DNA of 54,401 nucleotides from Metabacillus rhizolycopersici. GTDB taxonomy: Bacteria; Bacillota; Bacilli; Bacillales; Bacillaceae. Numbering within the stretch: position 1 is the stretch's first letter; each line of letters opens with the position of its first letter. The translations under genes and the position numbers were made by a program. The notes under the pieces are model-generated. The model ran no database searches. It was not told the DNA's origin and worked only from the letters and a program-made list of their open reading frames with translations. This document shows positions 8,097 to 17,339 of the stretch, in pieces. The DNA lies in NCBI RefSeq assembly GCF_020075705.1, contig NZ_JAIQUM010000036.1, positions 1-54,401 on the forward strand, in the 5' to 3' direction.

Positions 8097-9428
8097 ATGC
8101 AAATCCTAATTAAAAATGCAGAAATAATAACAATGAATGAAAAAAACGAGATTTTTAATGGGGACTTACTGATCAAAGCTGATCGTATTGTCGAGATTTC
8201 TAAAAATATAGAAGGAATATATCCCGATAAAATCATTGATGCAACAGGTAAAACCGTTATTCCGGGATTAATTCAAAGTCATATCCACCTTTGTCAAACG
8301 TTATTTCGAGGTCAAGGTGACGATCTAGAACTTTTAGATTGGTTATCGAAAAAAATATGGCCTCTTGAGGCAGTGCATGACGAGGAATCAATCTATTATT
8401 CTGCGATGTTAGGGATTGGTGAACTTATTCAAAGTGGGACAACAGCAATTATTGATATGGAGACAGTTCGTCACACAGAGTATGCATTTCGAGCCATTGC
8501 TGAGAGTGGTATCCGTGCTTTAGCAGGTAAGGTGATGATGGACCAAGGGGAGGGTGTTCCTCTTAGTCTTTTAGAAGAAACGAATGAATCGATTCAAGAA
8601 AGTGTTGATCTGTTAGAAAAATGGAATAACTACGATAATGGGCGAATCAAATATGCCTTTTCACCAAGATTTGTTATTTCGTGCTCGGAAGATTTACTAT
8701 CAGAGGTTAGGGATTTATCAAATCACTATCAAGTGATGGTTCATACTCACGCTTCAGAAAATTTGAAGGAAATAGAAATTGTTGAAAACGAACGAGGAAT
8801 GAGAAATATTGTTTATTTAGATCATATTGGGTTAGCGAATCAGCGCCTTATTTTAGCGCATTGCGTATGGTTGGATGACGAAGAAAAGCGGATTATTCGA
8901 GAAAAGGGTGTAAAGGTAAGTCATTGTCCAGGATCCAATTTAAAGCTAGCCTCAGGTATTGCAGAAACACCTGACCTGCTTGATAAAGGAATCTTTCTAA
9001 GTCTTGGCGCAGATGGTGCTCCGTGTAACAATAATTTGGATATGTTTAATGAAATGAGATTAACAGCTCTTATTCAAAAACCAGCACATGGCCCAACAGC
9101 AATGGACGCGCAGAAAGTTTTCCGCATGGCGACAATCGGCGGAGCAACAGCAATGGGGTTAGAAAACGAGATTGGTAGTTTAGAGGTAGGGAAAAAAGCG
9201 GATGTTGTTATTTTGGATTTAAATGATTTCCATACATATCCCTCAATGGATGTGGATCCTATTTCGAGGATCGTCTATTCTGCAACGAGAGGTGATGTTG
9301 AAACTACGATCATTGATGGCAAGTTCGTGATGGAAAATCGAATTATGAATACGATTAACAAGTCAATCGTATTAAAAGAATCGAATAAATCGATTAAACG
9401 CTTATTGGACAGATTGCCTAAAGGCTAA
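8097..9428 (+). CDS. Amidohydrolase-superfamily aminohydrolase, probable guanine deaminase
   Basis: A 443-residue metal-dependent deaminase of the TrzN/SsnA/MtaD group of the amidohydrolase superfamily. ATG 8097, 8 nt after GAGGGAG, is preferred over ATG 8067, which lies upstream of that site. Metal and active-site motifs: VIPGLIQSHIHLCQTL (HxH, about residue 65), MVHTHASENLKEIE, LILAHCVWLDDEE, and the late aspartate in SLGADGAPCNNNLDM. It is the first gene of the purine-catabolic cluster, directly before the xanthine dehydrogenase operon, so deamination of guanine to xanthine is the simplest reading. 8-Oxoguanine, 5'-deoxyadenosine or S-adenosylhomocysteine are alternative substrates within this family. 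The family call is firm; the substrate is inferred from context. Confidence 0.8.
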   Translation: MQILIKNAEIITMNEKNEIFNGDLLIKADRIVEISKNIEGIYPDKIIDATGKTVIPGLIQSHIHLCQTLFRGQGDDLELLDWLSKKIWPLEAVHDEESIYYSAMLGIGELIQSGTTAIIDMETVRHTEYAFRAIAESGIRALAGKVMMDQGEGVPLSLLEETNESIQESVDLLEKWNNYDNGRIKYAFSPRFVISCSEDLLSEVRDLSNHYQVMVHTHASENLKEIEIVENERGMRNIVYLDHIGLANQRLILAHCVWLDDEEKRIIREKGVKVSHCPGSNLKLASGIAETPDLLDKGIFLSLGADGAPCNNNLDMFNEMRLTALIQKPAHGPTAMDAQKVFRMATIGGATAMGLENEIGSLEVGKKADVVILDLNDFHTYPSMDVDPISRIVYSATRGDVETTIIDGKFVMENRIMNTINKSIVLKESNKSIKRLLDRLPKG

Positions 9429-9494
9429 TCAATGATCGTGTAAGATCTTACTAGGGGAGAGTCGTAGTTGAGTGGAAGTGAAAGGGGGAACGAC

Positions 9495-10508
9495 ATGCGT
9501 ACGGACATATATGAAATACTCGATACGGTTTGTGATTCTCCATGCAAAAGTGTTTTAGCTACAATAATTGATGTTCAAGGCTCCGCGTATAAAAAAGAAG
9601 GTTCAACGATGCTGTTTCAAAAGGATGGTCAACAAGTAGGGCTTTTAAGTGGAGGGTGCCTAGAGCAAGACTTATTTGCACGAGTAAATGATTTCTTAAA
9701 TGAGTTGACTTCGATGATTGTCACATACGATCTCTCGGCTGAAGATGATCTATCATGGGGGCAAGGGGTAGGTTGTAATGGCATCATTAAGGTAGTGGTT
9801 GAATCTATCACACCAATGTTTCGAGAAGACTTAAGAAAGGTAAGGAATCTTGTTAATAGAGGTGTTGATGTAACCCATATAAAGAAAATCTCGACAAAAG
9901 ACAAAGTAATAGGTTACCTTTTTTGTACTGAAGAAGGTGGATTTTTTGGTCAATGGAAAGGTGATTTGCCTGCTAATCATCAATTAGAGGAAAAAACACT
10001 CCTATTACAAAGTGATCAAGAGGTGAGTTTGTTTAAGCAAACGATTGTGGCAAGACCAAGACTTATAATTTATGGAGCTGGAGCGGATGCGATTCCTCTA
10101 GCAAACCTAGCACATCATACAGGATTTCAAGTGATTGTGGCTGATTGGAGACCAGCCTATTGTAATGAAAAACATTTTCCATATGCTTATAAAACGTATA
10201 TTGCATCACCTAACGAATTTGTTCAATCCTTTTCCTTCTCTCCTTCAGATTCCACTATAATAATGACTCATAATTATGAAAAAGACAATCAACTCATTCA
10301 ATCGCTACTTGCCAAGAAAATAAGTTATTTGGGACTTTTAGGCTCTAAAGCCCGGGCTGAAAAGCTTTTAAAAGGTGTTAGTATTCCTGAATGGTTTCAT
10401 TTTCCTGTTGGGTTATCGATCGGAGCAGAAGGGCCACAAGAGATCGCAGTAAGTATTATTGCTGAGCTTATTCAAAATAAAACTAGGAGGGTGGCTTTTG
10501 TTAGATGA
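9495..10508 (+). CDS. pucA: XdhC/CoxI-family xanthine dehydrogenase maturation factor
   Basis: A 337-residue XdhC-type chaperone that would insert the sulfurated molybdenum cofactor into xanthine dehydrogenase. The frame opens at TTG 9468, but AAAGGGGG followed 6 nt later by ATG 9495 gives the better start. The N-terminal XdhC/CoxI segment contains GSTMLFQKDGQQVGLLSGGCLEQDL, here noted in part as GLLSGGCLEQDL, with the family cysteine, and QGVGCNGIIKV. The C-terminal Rossmann-like part carries IIYGAGADAIPLANLAHHTG, MTHNYEKDNQLIQ and LGLLGSKARAEKLL. Gene order and length match B. subtilis PucA. The gene overlaps pucB by four bases (ATGA), indicating translational coupling. Confidence 0.92.
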   Translation: MRTDIYEILDTVCDSPCKSVLATIIDVQGSAYKKEGSTMLFQKDGQQVGLLSGGCLEQDLFARVNDFLNELTSMIVTYDLSAEDDLSWGQGVGCNGIIKVVVESITPMFREDLRKVRNLVNRGVDVTHIKKISTKDKVIGYLFCTEEGGFFGQWKGDLPANHQLEEKTLLLQSDQEVSLFKQTIVARPRLIIYGAGADAIPLANLAHHTGFQVIVADWRPAYCNEKHFPYAYKTYIASPNEFVQSFSFSPSDSTIIMTHNYEKDNQLIQSLLAKKISYLGLLGSKARAEKLLKGVSIPEWFHFPVGLSIGAEGPQEIAVSIIAELIQNKTRRVAFVR

Positions 10509-11137
10509 AGGAAATAATTGGAATCTATCTTGCTGCAGGTAAAAGTAGGCGCATGGGTAAATGTAAATTATCTTTACCATTAGCTGTAAAACCTCTTGGC
10601 ACGATTGCTTTAAAAGAGATTATGCAATCAAATATTGATCATTTGTTAGTTGTGACAAATGATATCCGTGCTGATTGGCTTAATTCTGCTGATGTTCTTC
10701 GTGCTTATTTAAATAAATGGGAAAATATCGTTTGTTTGCAGGCTCATTTAGGGCAATCTTATTCTCTTCGCACAGGTATACGCCGTGCAGAGCAATTGGG
10801 TGCTAAGTCAGTAATTGTTTTTCTAGCCGATCAGCCGTTTGTGACATCTAAAATGATTAACCTTGTAATAAATGAAGCAAGGAATGATCATGTTTATGTA
10901 GCATCCTCTGATGGTAAAGTATTAAAGCCACCGATTTTATTTAACGAAAAAGCGTTCGATGAACTCATGATAATTAATGGTGATCAAGGGGCTCGGAGTT
11001 TGTTAAGAAAGGGTACTTTTTCAGGAACAAGCATCCAAATGAGTCCGGATTATCTTTTTGATATTGATACAGTAGAAGAGTATGAATATGCCAAAACTTA
11101 CTATTTGGGAAATATAAATCATTTCTTGAGCTTATAG
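10505..11137 (+). CDS. pucB: Molybdenum cofactor nucleotidyltransferase (MocA/MobA-like)
   Basis: A 210-residue NTP transferase of the MobA/MocA type, expected to convert Mo-molybdopterin to the dinucleotide form used by xanthine dehydrogenase. The nucleotide-binding start GIYLAAGKSRRMGKCKL has the LAAGxSxRMG signature, and FLADQPFVTSKMI carries the metal-binding DQP motif; FDIDTVEEYEYAK near the end is also typical. Start ATG 10505 overlaps the pucA stop. B. subtilis PucB is of similar size (about 205 residues). About 90 nt separate it from pucC with no terminator seen, so the unit probably continues. Confidence 0.92.
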   Translation: MKEIIGIYLAAGKSRRMGKCKLSLPLAVKPLGTIALKEIMQSNIDHLLVVTNDIRADWLNSADVLRAYLNKWENIVCLQAHLGQSYSLRTGIRRAEQLGAKSVIVFLADQPFVTSKMINLVINEARNDHVYVASSDGKVLKPPILFNEKAFDELMIINGDQGARSLLRKGTFSGTSIQMSPDYLFDIDTVEEYEYAKTYYLGNINHFLSL

Positions 11138-11234
11138 CTAAATGTTCTCCTTATGTATACCCTCTCCTCATATCTATTCTTTTGAAATAATAAAAAGGTG
11201 CTTACCAATTTTTTAATGAAATTAGGTGATAACA

Positions 11235-12134
11235 GTGAACGATAAGGTACCTACCATGTCAAAATCTGATATTTTAGTTGAACAACCACATCAAATCCAA
11301 GATGCAATGATGATGAAACAAAACTCAGAAGGGGTTTTTATAGCTGGAGGAACTCTGATCCAACTTAATTGGGAAGCAGGCCAACCACTTTCGCCAAAAT
11401 TAATAAACTTAGAATCTATTAGGGGATTAAAAGATGTAGAGCTTGTGGAATGTGATGGTCATGCGTTTCTTGAAATTGGCACACTGACGACAATTGCTGA
11501 ATGTATTGATAACCTGATGATTATTGAAAATGCTCCATTACTAGTTGAGGCCTGTAGAAAAATTGCGGCACCAGCAGTGCGGAATCGAGCAACTCTAGGT
11601 GGGAATGTTGCGAGTGGTGTCGGTGATTCGATACCTGCTCTTTTGTCTTTAGATGCTGAATTGACTATTAGAATTCAAGACAAGACAAAAAACGTAAAAT
11701 TGTGGGAGTGGCTTCAATTCCAAAAAGAAACACCACAAACTGACTTTCTAATAATGAAAATAAAAATTCCATGTAAAATGAAGGGAGAGCAGTCCTTCTT
11801 TAGGAAGGTAGGGAGAAGAGAAGCTTTTACACCAGCTTTAGTGACGATTAGTGCACAATGGAAGAAAATTAGTACAGATGAGTTGGAGTATATTCGGATT
11901 GCAGTCGGTGGGGGGAATAACAATCCGAGCAGACTAATCATAGTTGAAAAAATAATAGAAACTAACCGTTGCAATGAAGAGTTATTAAAATCCCTTTACC
12001 TAGAAATTCTCGATGAATTTGTTTCATACTCTGATCCTTTTATCAGTGAATCGTATCGGCGACAGGTTGCGGCAAACTTACTTATTGCTGAATTAATGGA
12101 AATCTTTGCGGGAAGGGAGGGTGAAGAACTATGA
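11235..12134 (+). CDS. pucC: Xanthine dehydrogenase FAD-binding subunit
   Basis: A 299-residue FAD subunit of a three-subunit xanthine dehydrogenase. AGGTG at 11225-11229 is positioned for GTG 11235 rather than for GTG 11226, which it overlaps. FAD-binding signatures are VFIAGGTLIQLNWEAG (about residue 35) and the APAVRNRATLGGNVASGVGDS segment, here split as PAVRNRATLGGN and VASGVGDSIPALL. The CO-dehydrogenase-flavoprotein C-terminal domain follows (FFRKVGRREAFTPALV). It passes electrons from the iron-sulfur subunit PucE to FAD and on to the acceptor. It overlaps pucD by four bases. Confidence 0.93.
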   Translation: MNDKVPTMSKSDILVEQPHQIQDAMMMKQNSEGVFIAGGTLIQLNWEAGQPLSPKLINLESIRGLKDVELVECDGHAFLEIGTLTTIAECIDNLMIIENAPLLVEACRKIAAPAVRNRATLGGNVASGVGDSIPALLSLDAELTIRIQDKTKNVKLWEWLQFQKETPQTDFLIMKIKIPCKMKGEQSFFRKVGRREAFTPALVTISAQWKKISTDELEYIRIAVGGGNNNPSRLIIVEKIIETNRCNEELLKSLYLEILDEFVSYSDPFISESYRRQVAANLLIAELMEIFAGREGEEL

Positions 12135-14419
12135 AATTGATAAGAGAAAATTTCCAAGGGAAATGGAAGGTCCGCCCTGATGGATATGAAAAGGTAACAG
12201 GATCTTTGAAATATTTAACAGATTATACTTTTCCAGATATGCTTTATGGGAAAGTTTTGCGGAGTTCTTATCCGCATGCTAACATCCGGTCAATTTCAAC
12301 AGTTAAAGCAGAACAAATAGAAGGAGTTAGCGCTGTTGTTACTTATAAGGACGTGCCTGGCATGAATCGTTTTGGATTGATTTTTCCAGATCAGCCGGTT
12401 TTGTGTGAAGATGTTGTCCGGTATGTAGGAGATGCAGTGGCAGCTGTAGCGGCTGAAAGTGAAGAAATCGCGGAAAAGGCGATTATGCTGATTGAGGTTG
12501 AGTATGAAGCGCTTACAGTAATTGATGATCCTGAAAAAGCATTGAGGCATTCTGCGGTTAAATTGCATCCAGGAGGTAATATTCTCCACCGTGCAGGCTA
12601 CATGAGTAGTGAAAATGTCATGCGTGAAATTGAAGATTGTCCATATATTGTGGAGGAAATATACGAGACGCCAAGACAAATGCATGCATACATGGAAACG
12701 GAGGGGGGGGTGGTCGTTCCTGAAAAGGATGGGAAAATGACCGTCTATGCTGCAACACAACATGGTTTTAAGGATCGAATGCAACTAGCAAGGATATTGG
12801 ACATGCCAGAATATAAGATCCGCGTCATTTCAAGTCCAATCGGAGGTTCATTCGGTGGGAAGGATGAGTTAAATATCCAACCATATGCGGCATTGTTAGC
12901 CTTAAAGTCGAATAAACCAGTAAAGTTTCATAATAAGCGAAGTGAATCTGTCAGAGCGGGACTAAAACGGCATCCGATGAAAGTAAAAATGATTACAGGT
13001 GCAGATGAAAACGGTAAGTTAATTGGACATTTTGTGAGAATTACGGCTGACACAGGAGCGTATGCCACGCTAGGGCCAGCTGTATTGGATTTTGCAGTCG
13101 AGCATTCTACAGGTCCTTATAGGATACCGCATGTTGATATTGAAGGAATTTCAGTGTTTACCAATAATGGCGTTTCTGGCGAATATAGAGGTTTTGGAGG
13201 TAATCAAGTAACCTTTGCGCTCGAATCCCAGATTGATCGACTGGCAGTAAAGATGAACATGGACCCTATGTCATTGCGTGAGCTGAATATAAGAAATGCG
13301 GATGATTTGGGGCCGCTTGGTCAACGGATTGTTGCTAATGATGGAGCGAAAAAAGTTCTTAATATGATTAAGTCCTCACCAATTTTAACAACTCCTCTGA
13401 AAAAACAAGATCATTGGTGTTTGAGGGGGAGAGGTGCGGCGATCACAATGCACGGTGGTGGACTTGGGTTTGGAAGGCCTGATCCATCTGGTGCGCGTCT
13501 TTCGTTGACAAAAGAGGGGAAGATTGAGATAGCTTTTGGTTTTGAAGAATTTGGTCAAGGATTACTTGCCTCTATCGAAATCATGATGACAGATATGCTA
13601 GGTTGTGCTAAGGAAGACATAAAAATCGTTATTGGAGATACCGAACTAGTTCCTGCGTCGGGCTCCTCGACTGCATCTCGTTCAACAAATATGATTTGGA
13701 AAGGGATTAACAAGTTAAAGGAACCCTGGAGGAACAAACTTTTAGCTGCTGCTTCAACTGTTGTGGGCGTTCCAACAGAGAATTTAATACTTGGGAAAAA
13801 CGGAATTTGGGGAAAAGATGGAAAGAACAATTTAGTAATCTCTTACAAAGAACTGGTAAATTACTTGCAACATGATCTTCCTGTTTGTTCGACACAATTT
13901 CATTTTCCGACAACGCCTGATGCAATTGTAGGTGGGCATTATTTACACACATATGCAGCAGTTGCGGCTGAGGTTGAGATTGATCGATTAACAGGTCGAA
14001 TTAAGGTGACAAAGCTTGATCACGCTGTTGCAGCAGGTCCTGTAGTCAACCCATTAGGGTATTTAGGGCAAATAGAGGGTGGTGCCATTATGGGTCTTGG
14101 TTTTACTATTTTCGAAGATTCGCTAATGGAAAACGCTCGTTATCATACAGAGAATTTCGATTCATACTTAATTCCAACAATCAAAGATATTCCGCTTACG
14201 ACAAATGTTGATGTTGATGAATCTTTGTTTGAAAATGATTCGTTTGGTCCGAGAGGTGTTGGTGAAATTGGTACGGTTGCTGTTGCACCAGCAATTACTG
14301 CTGCTATCCATAATGCTTGTGGGATATGGGTAAAGAAGCTTCCTGTTTCTTCTGAAGAACTATTGAATGCTTTGCAAACAACTCTATTTTCTTTCCATCG
14401 ACAGACAGGAGGTAGTTAA
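12131..14419 (+). CDS. pucD: Xanthine dehydrogenase molybdopterin-binding subunit
   Basis: A 762-residue catalytic subunit that hydroxylates hypoxanthine and xanthine to urate. Family landmarks in order: GSLKYLTDYTFPDMLYGKVL at the N-terminus, SSPIGGSFGGKDELNIQPYA, GVSGEYRGFGGNQVTFALES (molybdopterin region with the catalytic-site arginine), GFEEFGQGLLASIE, and near the end FGPRGVGEIGTVAVAPAITA, whose glutamate is the general base of molybdenum hydroxylases. B. subtilis PucD is about 745 residues. It is translationally coupled to pucC and abuts pucE with no gap. The run of eight G at 12703-12710 is in frame here but is a place where sequencing error or slippage could occur. Confidence 0.94.
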   Translation: MKLIRENFQGKWKVRPDGYEKVTGSLKYLTDYTFPDMLYGKVLRSSYPHANIRSISTVKAEQIEGVSAVVTYKDVPGMNRFGLIFPDQPVLCEDVVRYVGDAVAAVAAESEEIAEKAIMLIEVEYEALTVIDDPEKALRHSAVKLHPGGNILHRAGYMSSENVMREIEDCPYIVEEIYETPRQMHAYMETEGGVVVPEKDGKMTVYAATQHGFKDRMQLARILDMPEYKIRVISSPIGGSFGGKDELNIQPYAALLALKSNKPVKFHNKRSESVRAGLKRHPMKVKMITGADENGKLIGHFVRITADTGAYATLGPAVLDFAVEHSTGPYRIPHVDIEGISVFTNNGVSGEYRGFGGNQVTFALESQIDRLAVKMNMDPMSLRELNIRNADDLGPLGQRIVANDGAKKVLNMIKSSPILTTPLKKQDHWCLRGRGAAITMHGGGLGFGRPDPSGARLSLTKEGKIEIAFGFEEFGQGLLASIEIMMTDMLGCAKEDIKIVIGDTELVPASGSSTASRSTNMIWKGINKLKEPWRNKLLAAASTVVGVPTENLILGKNGIWGKDGKNNLVISYKELVNYLQHDLPVCSTQFHFPTTPDAIVGGHYLHTYAAVAAEVEIDRLTGRIKVTKLDHAVAAGPVVNPLGYLGQIEGGAIMGLGFTIFEDSLMENARYHTENFDSYLIPTIKDIPLTTNVDVDESLFENDSFGPRGVGEIGTVAVAPAITAAIHNACGIWVKKLPVSSEELLNALQTTLFSFHRQTGGS

Positions 14420-14935
14420 ATGACTCTTGAGGAACTGGAATATAAACAAGGTAAAGAAAATGCAGAAAATAAAATTAAACTAAATGTTACGATAAACGGG
14501 CAGTTGCTAAGTTTATCTGTACCTCCTACTTATCGATTGGTGGATCTTTTACGCAAAGAACTAGGCTTAACAGGAACAAAGATTTCATGTGAAATCGGTC
14601 GGTGTGGTGCATGTTCCGTATTAATGAACGGAACCCTTGTGAATGCATGTTTAGTTATGGCTTATCAGATAAATGGCACGGTTATTGAAACGATTGAACA
14701 TGTCGCGCAAGAAAGTCTCCACCCGATTCAACAAGCGTTTCTAGAGGAAGGAGCCTTACAATGTGGTTATTGTACTCCGGGTATGGTCATTGCGTTAAAA
14801 TCTCTGCTGGATATAAACAAACAGCCGACAGAAGAGGAAGTGCTTGACTATCTAACTGGAAATCTATGTAGATGCACAGGTTACAATGGGATTCTTCGAG
14901 CGGTTCAACGGTATAAAGACGGGTTAAAACCTTAG
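14420..14935 (+). CDS. pucE: Xanthine dehydrogenase 2Fe-2S subunit
   Basis: A 171-residue iron-sulfur subunit carrying two [2Fe-2S] clusters. The N-terminal plant-ferredoxin-like cluster has SCEIGRCGACSVLMNG plus the later cysteine in LVNACLVMAY; the C-terminal helical cluster has LQCGYCTPGMVIAL and NLCRCTGYNGI. ATG 14420 directly follows the pucD stop, with AGGAGG at 14408-14413. It transfers electrons from the molybdenum centre of PucD to the FAD of PucC. The last three codons and the stop (encoding KP-stop) lie inside the palindrome shared with convergent pucR. Confidence 0.94.
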   Translation: MTLEELEYKQGKENAENKIKLNVTINGQLLSLSVPPTYRLVDLLRKELGLTGTKISCEIGRCGACSVLMNGTLVNACLVMAYQINGTVIETIEHVAQESLHPIQQAFLEEGALQCGYCTPGMVIALKSLLDINKQPTEEEVLDYLTGNLCRCTGYNGILRAVQRYKDGLKP

Positions 14936-14957
14936 AGTGATTTGCTACTAAGGTTTT
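14926..14957. terminator. Bidirectional terminator containing both pucE and pucR stop codons
   Basis: AAAACCTTAG (14926-14935) pairs perfectly with CTAAGGTTTT (14948-14957) around a 12-nt loop; TATCTTTT follows on the plus strand. The pucE stop TAG is 14933-14935 and the pucR stop (CTA on the plus strand) is 14948-14950, so each arm encodes the same Lys-Pro-stop C-terminus. Confidence 0.75.
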
Positions 14958-16612
14958 ATCTTTTCGAGGAGAAACGAACGAATTAACAAAGCGATCCGCA
15001 GTCTTAACGTTTCATCAGCGTCTTTAAAAGAAATAGTTAATAATTCCTCGCATTTTTCAAGGCGATAAATAACAGTATTTCGGTGGACAAATAACTGTTT
15101 AGCTGTTTCGGCTATTTGACAGTGATTTTCGATAAAAACGGAAATGGTTTGAACTAAAACGAGTAAATCTTTGTTCGTTGTATAAGCTAGTTCCTTAAGG
15201 GTGCTTTCGTAAAATTCTGTTAAAATATTTAAAGGGATCATTTGTAATAATTCAGCGATATCTTTCGTATGATATGTTTGAATGAATTTGTTCTTCCTGA
15301 GCTGATACCCTGTCTCTATCGCTTCCAGTGCCTGTTGGTATCCTTTCTTTATACTGCGAATATTCCTAAAATTACTACTTACACCAAAAGAAACAGATAA
15401 ATTTAATTGCTCATGTAGTTCTTTCTGAATCGAACGTATTAATTTCGTTAGTTGGAAGTCGGTTTGCTTCTTCTCTTTGTCTACTGAAATTAATAGAACG
15501 AATACATCTTTCATGATAAAAATGCTAATGTCTATTAGTCTCTTTGAAAATTTAGCTTTTAATTGCTCATAAATCGTGAATTTAAAGATTTCTTCTTGAA
15601 ATGAGTTATAAAAAGTGAAGGATTGAACTTGATTTTCATTCTTTTCGTCAATTTTACAAGCGATCACATTGTATAAATGATTTTGATTTAGTCCATATCG
15701 CTCACCTCGCTTGACGATTTCTACTTCTGGTATGTCTCCATCTAATAAAGCTGTAAAAAAATTATTTTTAAAATGTAGATTTTTTTCTGATAATGCATGT
15801 TGTTTCAGTAAGTCAAAGGAAATGACATTTGCTACTTGTTCCACAGATAGTAGCGTGTGTTCATCAAGTGGAAAACCAAAACCAATAATAATGAGATAAC
15901 TTTTCTTAAAATAAGTATCGATCGAAAAAAAATGAACTAACTTTCCTTTTAGGGAAGTTGGATTGTATATAGAAAAGCAATGGGGTTGATGTTTCATTAA
16001 CGTATGATTTTCTTCTAAATCTTTGACAATATTCTCTAAGAGTTTTTTCATTTCATTGCTATGAAAGTGGTGTGTTTTAACTAATACATTATTTAAATGA
16101 TCGATAAGTAGGATCGGTTTTTCAAGAATGGTGGAAAGATGATCAATTATTTTTGGTAATTTTTCGCCTTTATGTACAAGTTTCGTAAATTCCCTTTGCG
16201 TATTGATAGCGAACTGAAGTTCCTTTGCTCGCTTTTTTAGTATATGGCTCAGTGATTCGTTTACGATTTTTCCTAATGAATGTTCAATAGGTAGCTCAAT
16301 TAACGGAAGATTCTCCTCATTTGCTATATTAATAACTTCTGAGGGAATCGTTTGAATAAATCGTCTAGTTTTTATGCCAAGTCCAGAGCAATCGTTCTTT
16401 GCCATATATTTTATGAGTTTGACCATTTCGGTAGGATTGTCGCGAATAAAGTATGCTGTCGTGACTAATAATTCGTTTGGTTTTAAAAAATGAATGATAT
16501 CAGGAGTATCCATCATATTTACGGTTTGTACACTCCGCCCAACACCGTTTTTACCAGCTACAAGTTTAGCGTTTGTGAATATAGGTATTTGTAATAACTC
16601 ATTCATTTTCAT
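14948..16612 (-). CDS. pucR: PucR-family transcriptional regulator of purine catabolism
   Basis: A 554-residue regulator (B. subtilis PucR about 531). The N-terminal PucR domain (about residues 1-125) shows GRSVQTVNMMDTPDIIHFLK and PNELLVTTAYF. A central GGDEF-like/CdaR-type segment follows (LSVSFGVSSNFRNIRSIKKG). The C-terminal HTH reads IAETAKQLFVHRNTVIYRLE, the PucR C-terminal helix-turn-helix (HTH_30 type). GGGGGA lies 6 nt before ATG 16612. In B. subtilis PucR activates most puc genes in response to allantoin-pathway intermediates. Here it sits convergent to pucABCDE and divergent from the uraD-uricase operon, a position suited to controlling both. Confidence 0.93.
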   Translation of the reverse strand: MKMNELLQIPIFTNAKLVAGKNGVGRSVQTVNMMDTPDIIHFLKPNELLVTTAYFIRDNPTEMVKLIKYMAKNDCSGLGIKTRRFIQTIPSEVINIANEENLPLIELPIEHSLGKIVNESLSHILKKRAKELQFAINTQREFTKLVHKGEKLPKIIDHLSTILEKPILLIDHLNNVLVKTHHFHSNEMKKLLENIVKDLEENHTLMKHQPHCFSIYNPTSLKGKLVHFFSIDTYFKKSYLIIIGFGFPLDEHTLLSVEQVANVISFDLLKQHALSEKNLHFKNNFFTALLDGDIPEVEIVKRGERYGLNQNHLYNVIACKIDEKNENQVQSFTFYNSFQEEIFKFTIYEQLKAKFSKRLIDISIFIMKDVFVLLISVDKEKKQTDFQLTKLIRSIQKELHEQLNLSVSFGVSSNFRNIRSIKKGYQQALEAIETGYQLRKNKFIQTYHTKDIAELLQMIPLNILTEFYESTLKELAYTTNKDLLVLVQTISVFIENHCQIAETAKQLFVHRNTVIYRLEKCEELLTISFKDADETLRLRIALLIRSFLLEKIKP

Positions 16613-16828
16613 CGAAAATCCCCCATTTTATAAAAGATGTAAGAAAAAGTAACGATAGAAGTGGCTGATAAAACGAAGTTACATGAATTTTAGTCAATAT
16701 AACTAATGAAATTGTGAAAAATTAGTGATGATGCCCAATGAAGAAATGATGAAAATTATTTATTATGTAAATAAATATAACACAATATGTTAAGTTAATT
16801 AACAGAAAATTAAGAATGGAGTGATTAT
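16613..16828. promoter_or_regulatory. Divergent promoter region between pucR and the uricase operon
   Basis: 216 bases between divergent starts. It contains ATGTTAAGTTAATTAACAG at 16787-16805; the core TAATTAACA also occurs at 8046-8054 upstream of the first gene of the cluster. This makes it a candidate shared operator for both purine units. GGAGTG at 16818-16823 is the ribosome site for the TTG start of uraD. I could not identify a convincing sigma-A pair. Confidence 0.45.
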
Positions 16829-17338
16829 TTGGTTACAATACAGGATGCGAACGAATTATCGCGCGAAGAGTTTGTTGCTAAACTTGGATGGATCTTTGAA
16901 CATACTCCCTGGATTGCAGACAAAGTATGGACGCTACGACCATTTCCTTCCATACAACTCCTTCATCAATCAATGGTGAAACTTGTGGAGAAATCCTCAA
17001 AGCAAGAAAAACTTGCATTAATTCAAGCACATCCCGATTTAGGGACAAAAATGAAAATAACCACTTCCTCTAAAATGGAACAACATCAAGCTGGTTTAGA
17101 TCAGCTTTCTTCAAAAGAATACGAGCGTTATATTGCGCTAAATAATAAATATATTAAGAAATTTGGTTTTCCATTTGTCTTAGCAGTACGTGGTCATAAT
17201 AAAGATTCTATTTATGATGCGATGAAAAGAAGAGTTAAAAATAAAGAAGATCAAGAATTCGAAACAGCTCTGAAGGAAATTTATAAAATATCATTCTTTC
17301 GATTAAAAGAAATTGTTACAAATGAAAGGAGCTACTAA
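16829..17338 (+). CDS. uraD: OHCU decarboxylase (N-terminal PucL activity as a separate protein)
   Basis: A 169-residue 2-oxo-4-hydroxy-4-carboxy-5-ureidoimidazoline decarboxylase, the enzyme that yields S-allantoin. Active-site motifs of the family are present: LIQAHPDLGTKMKI with the catalytic histidine, QAGLDQLSSKEYERYIALNN with the conserved glutamate, and KFGFPFVLAVRGHNKDSI. It starts with TTG 16829 after GGAGTG. In B. subtilis this domain is fused to uricase in PucL; here it ends with TAA one base before the uricase ATG, which has its own AAAGGAG, so the two are separate but tightly coupled genes. Confidence 0.9.
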   Translation: MVTIQDANELSREEFVAKLGWIFEHTPWIADKVWTLRPFPSIQLLHQSMVKLVEKSSKQEKLALIQAHPDLGTKMKITTSSKMEQHQAGLDQLSSKEYERYIALNNKYIKKFGFPFVLAVRGHNKDSIYDAMKRRVKNKEDQEFETALKEIYKISFFRLKEIVTNERSY

Positions 17339-17339
17339 G

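Noticed and set aside
12703..12710. Possible frameshift at the G8 run in pucD
   Set aside because: The frame continues through conserved molybdopterin-subunit motifs on both sides, so no frameshift is present in this sequence.
12296..12784. 162-codon minus-strand frame inside pucD
   Set aside because: Fully overlaps a well-supported gene in the opposite strand; His/Cys/Phe-rich shadow composition and no start signals.
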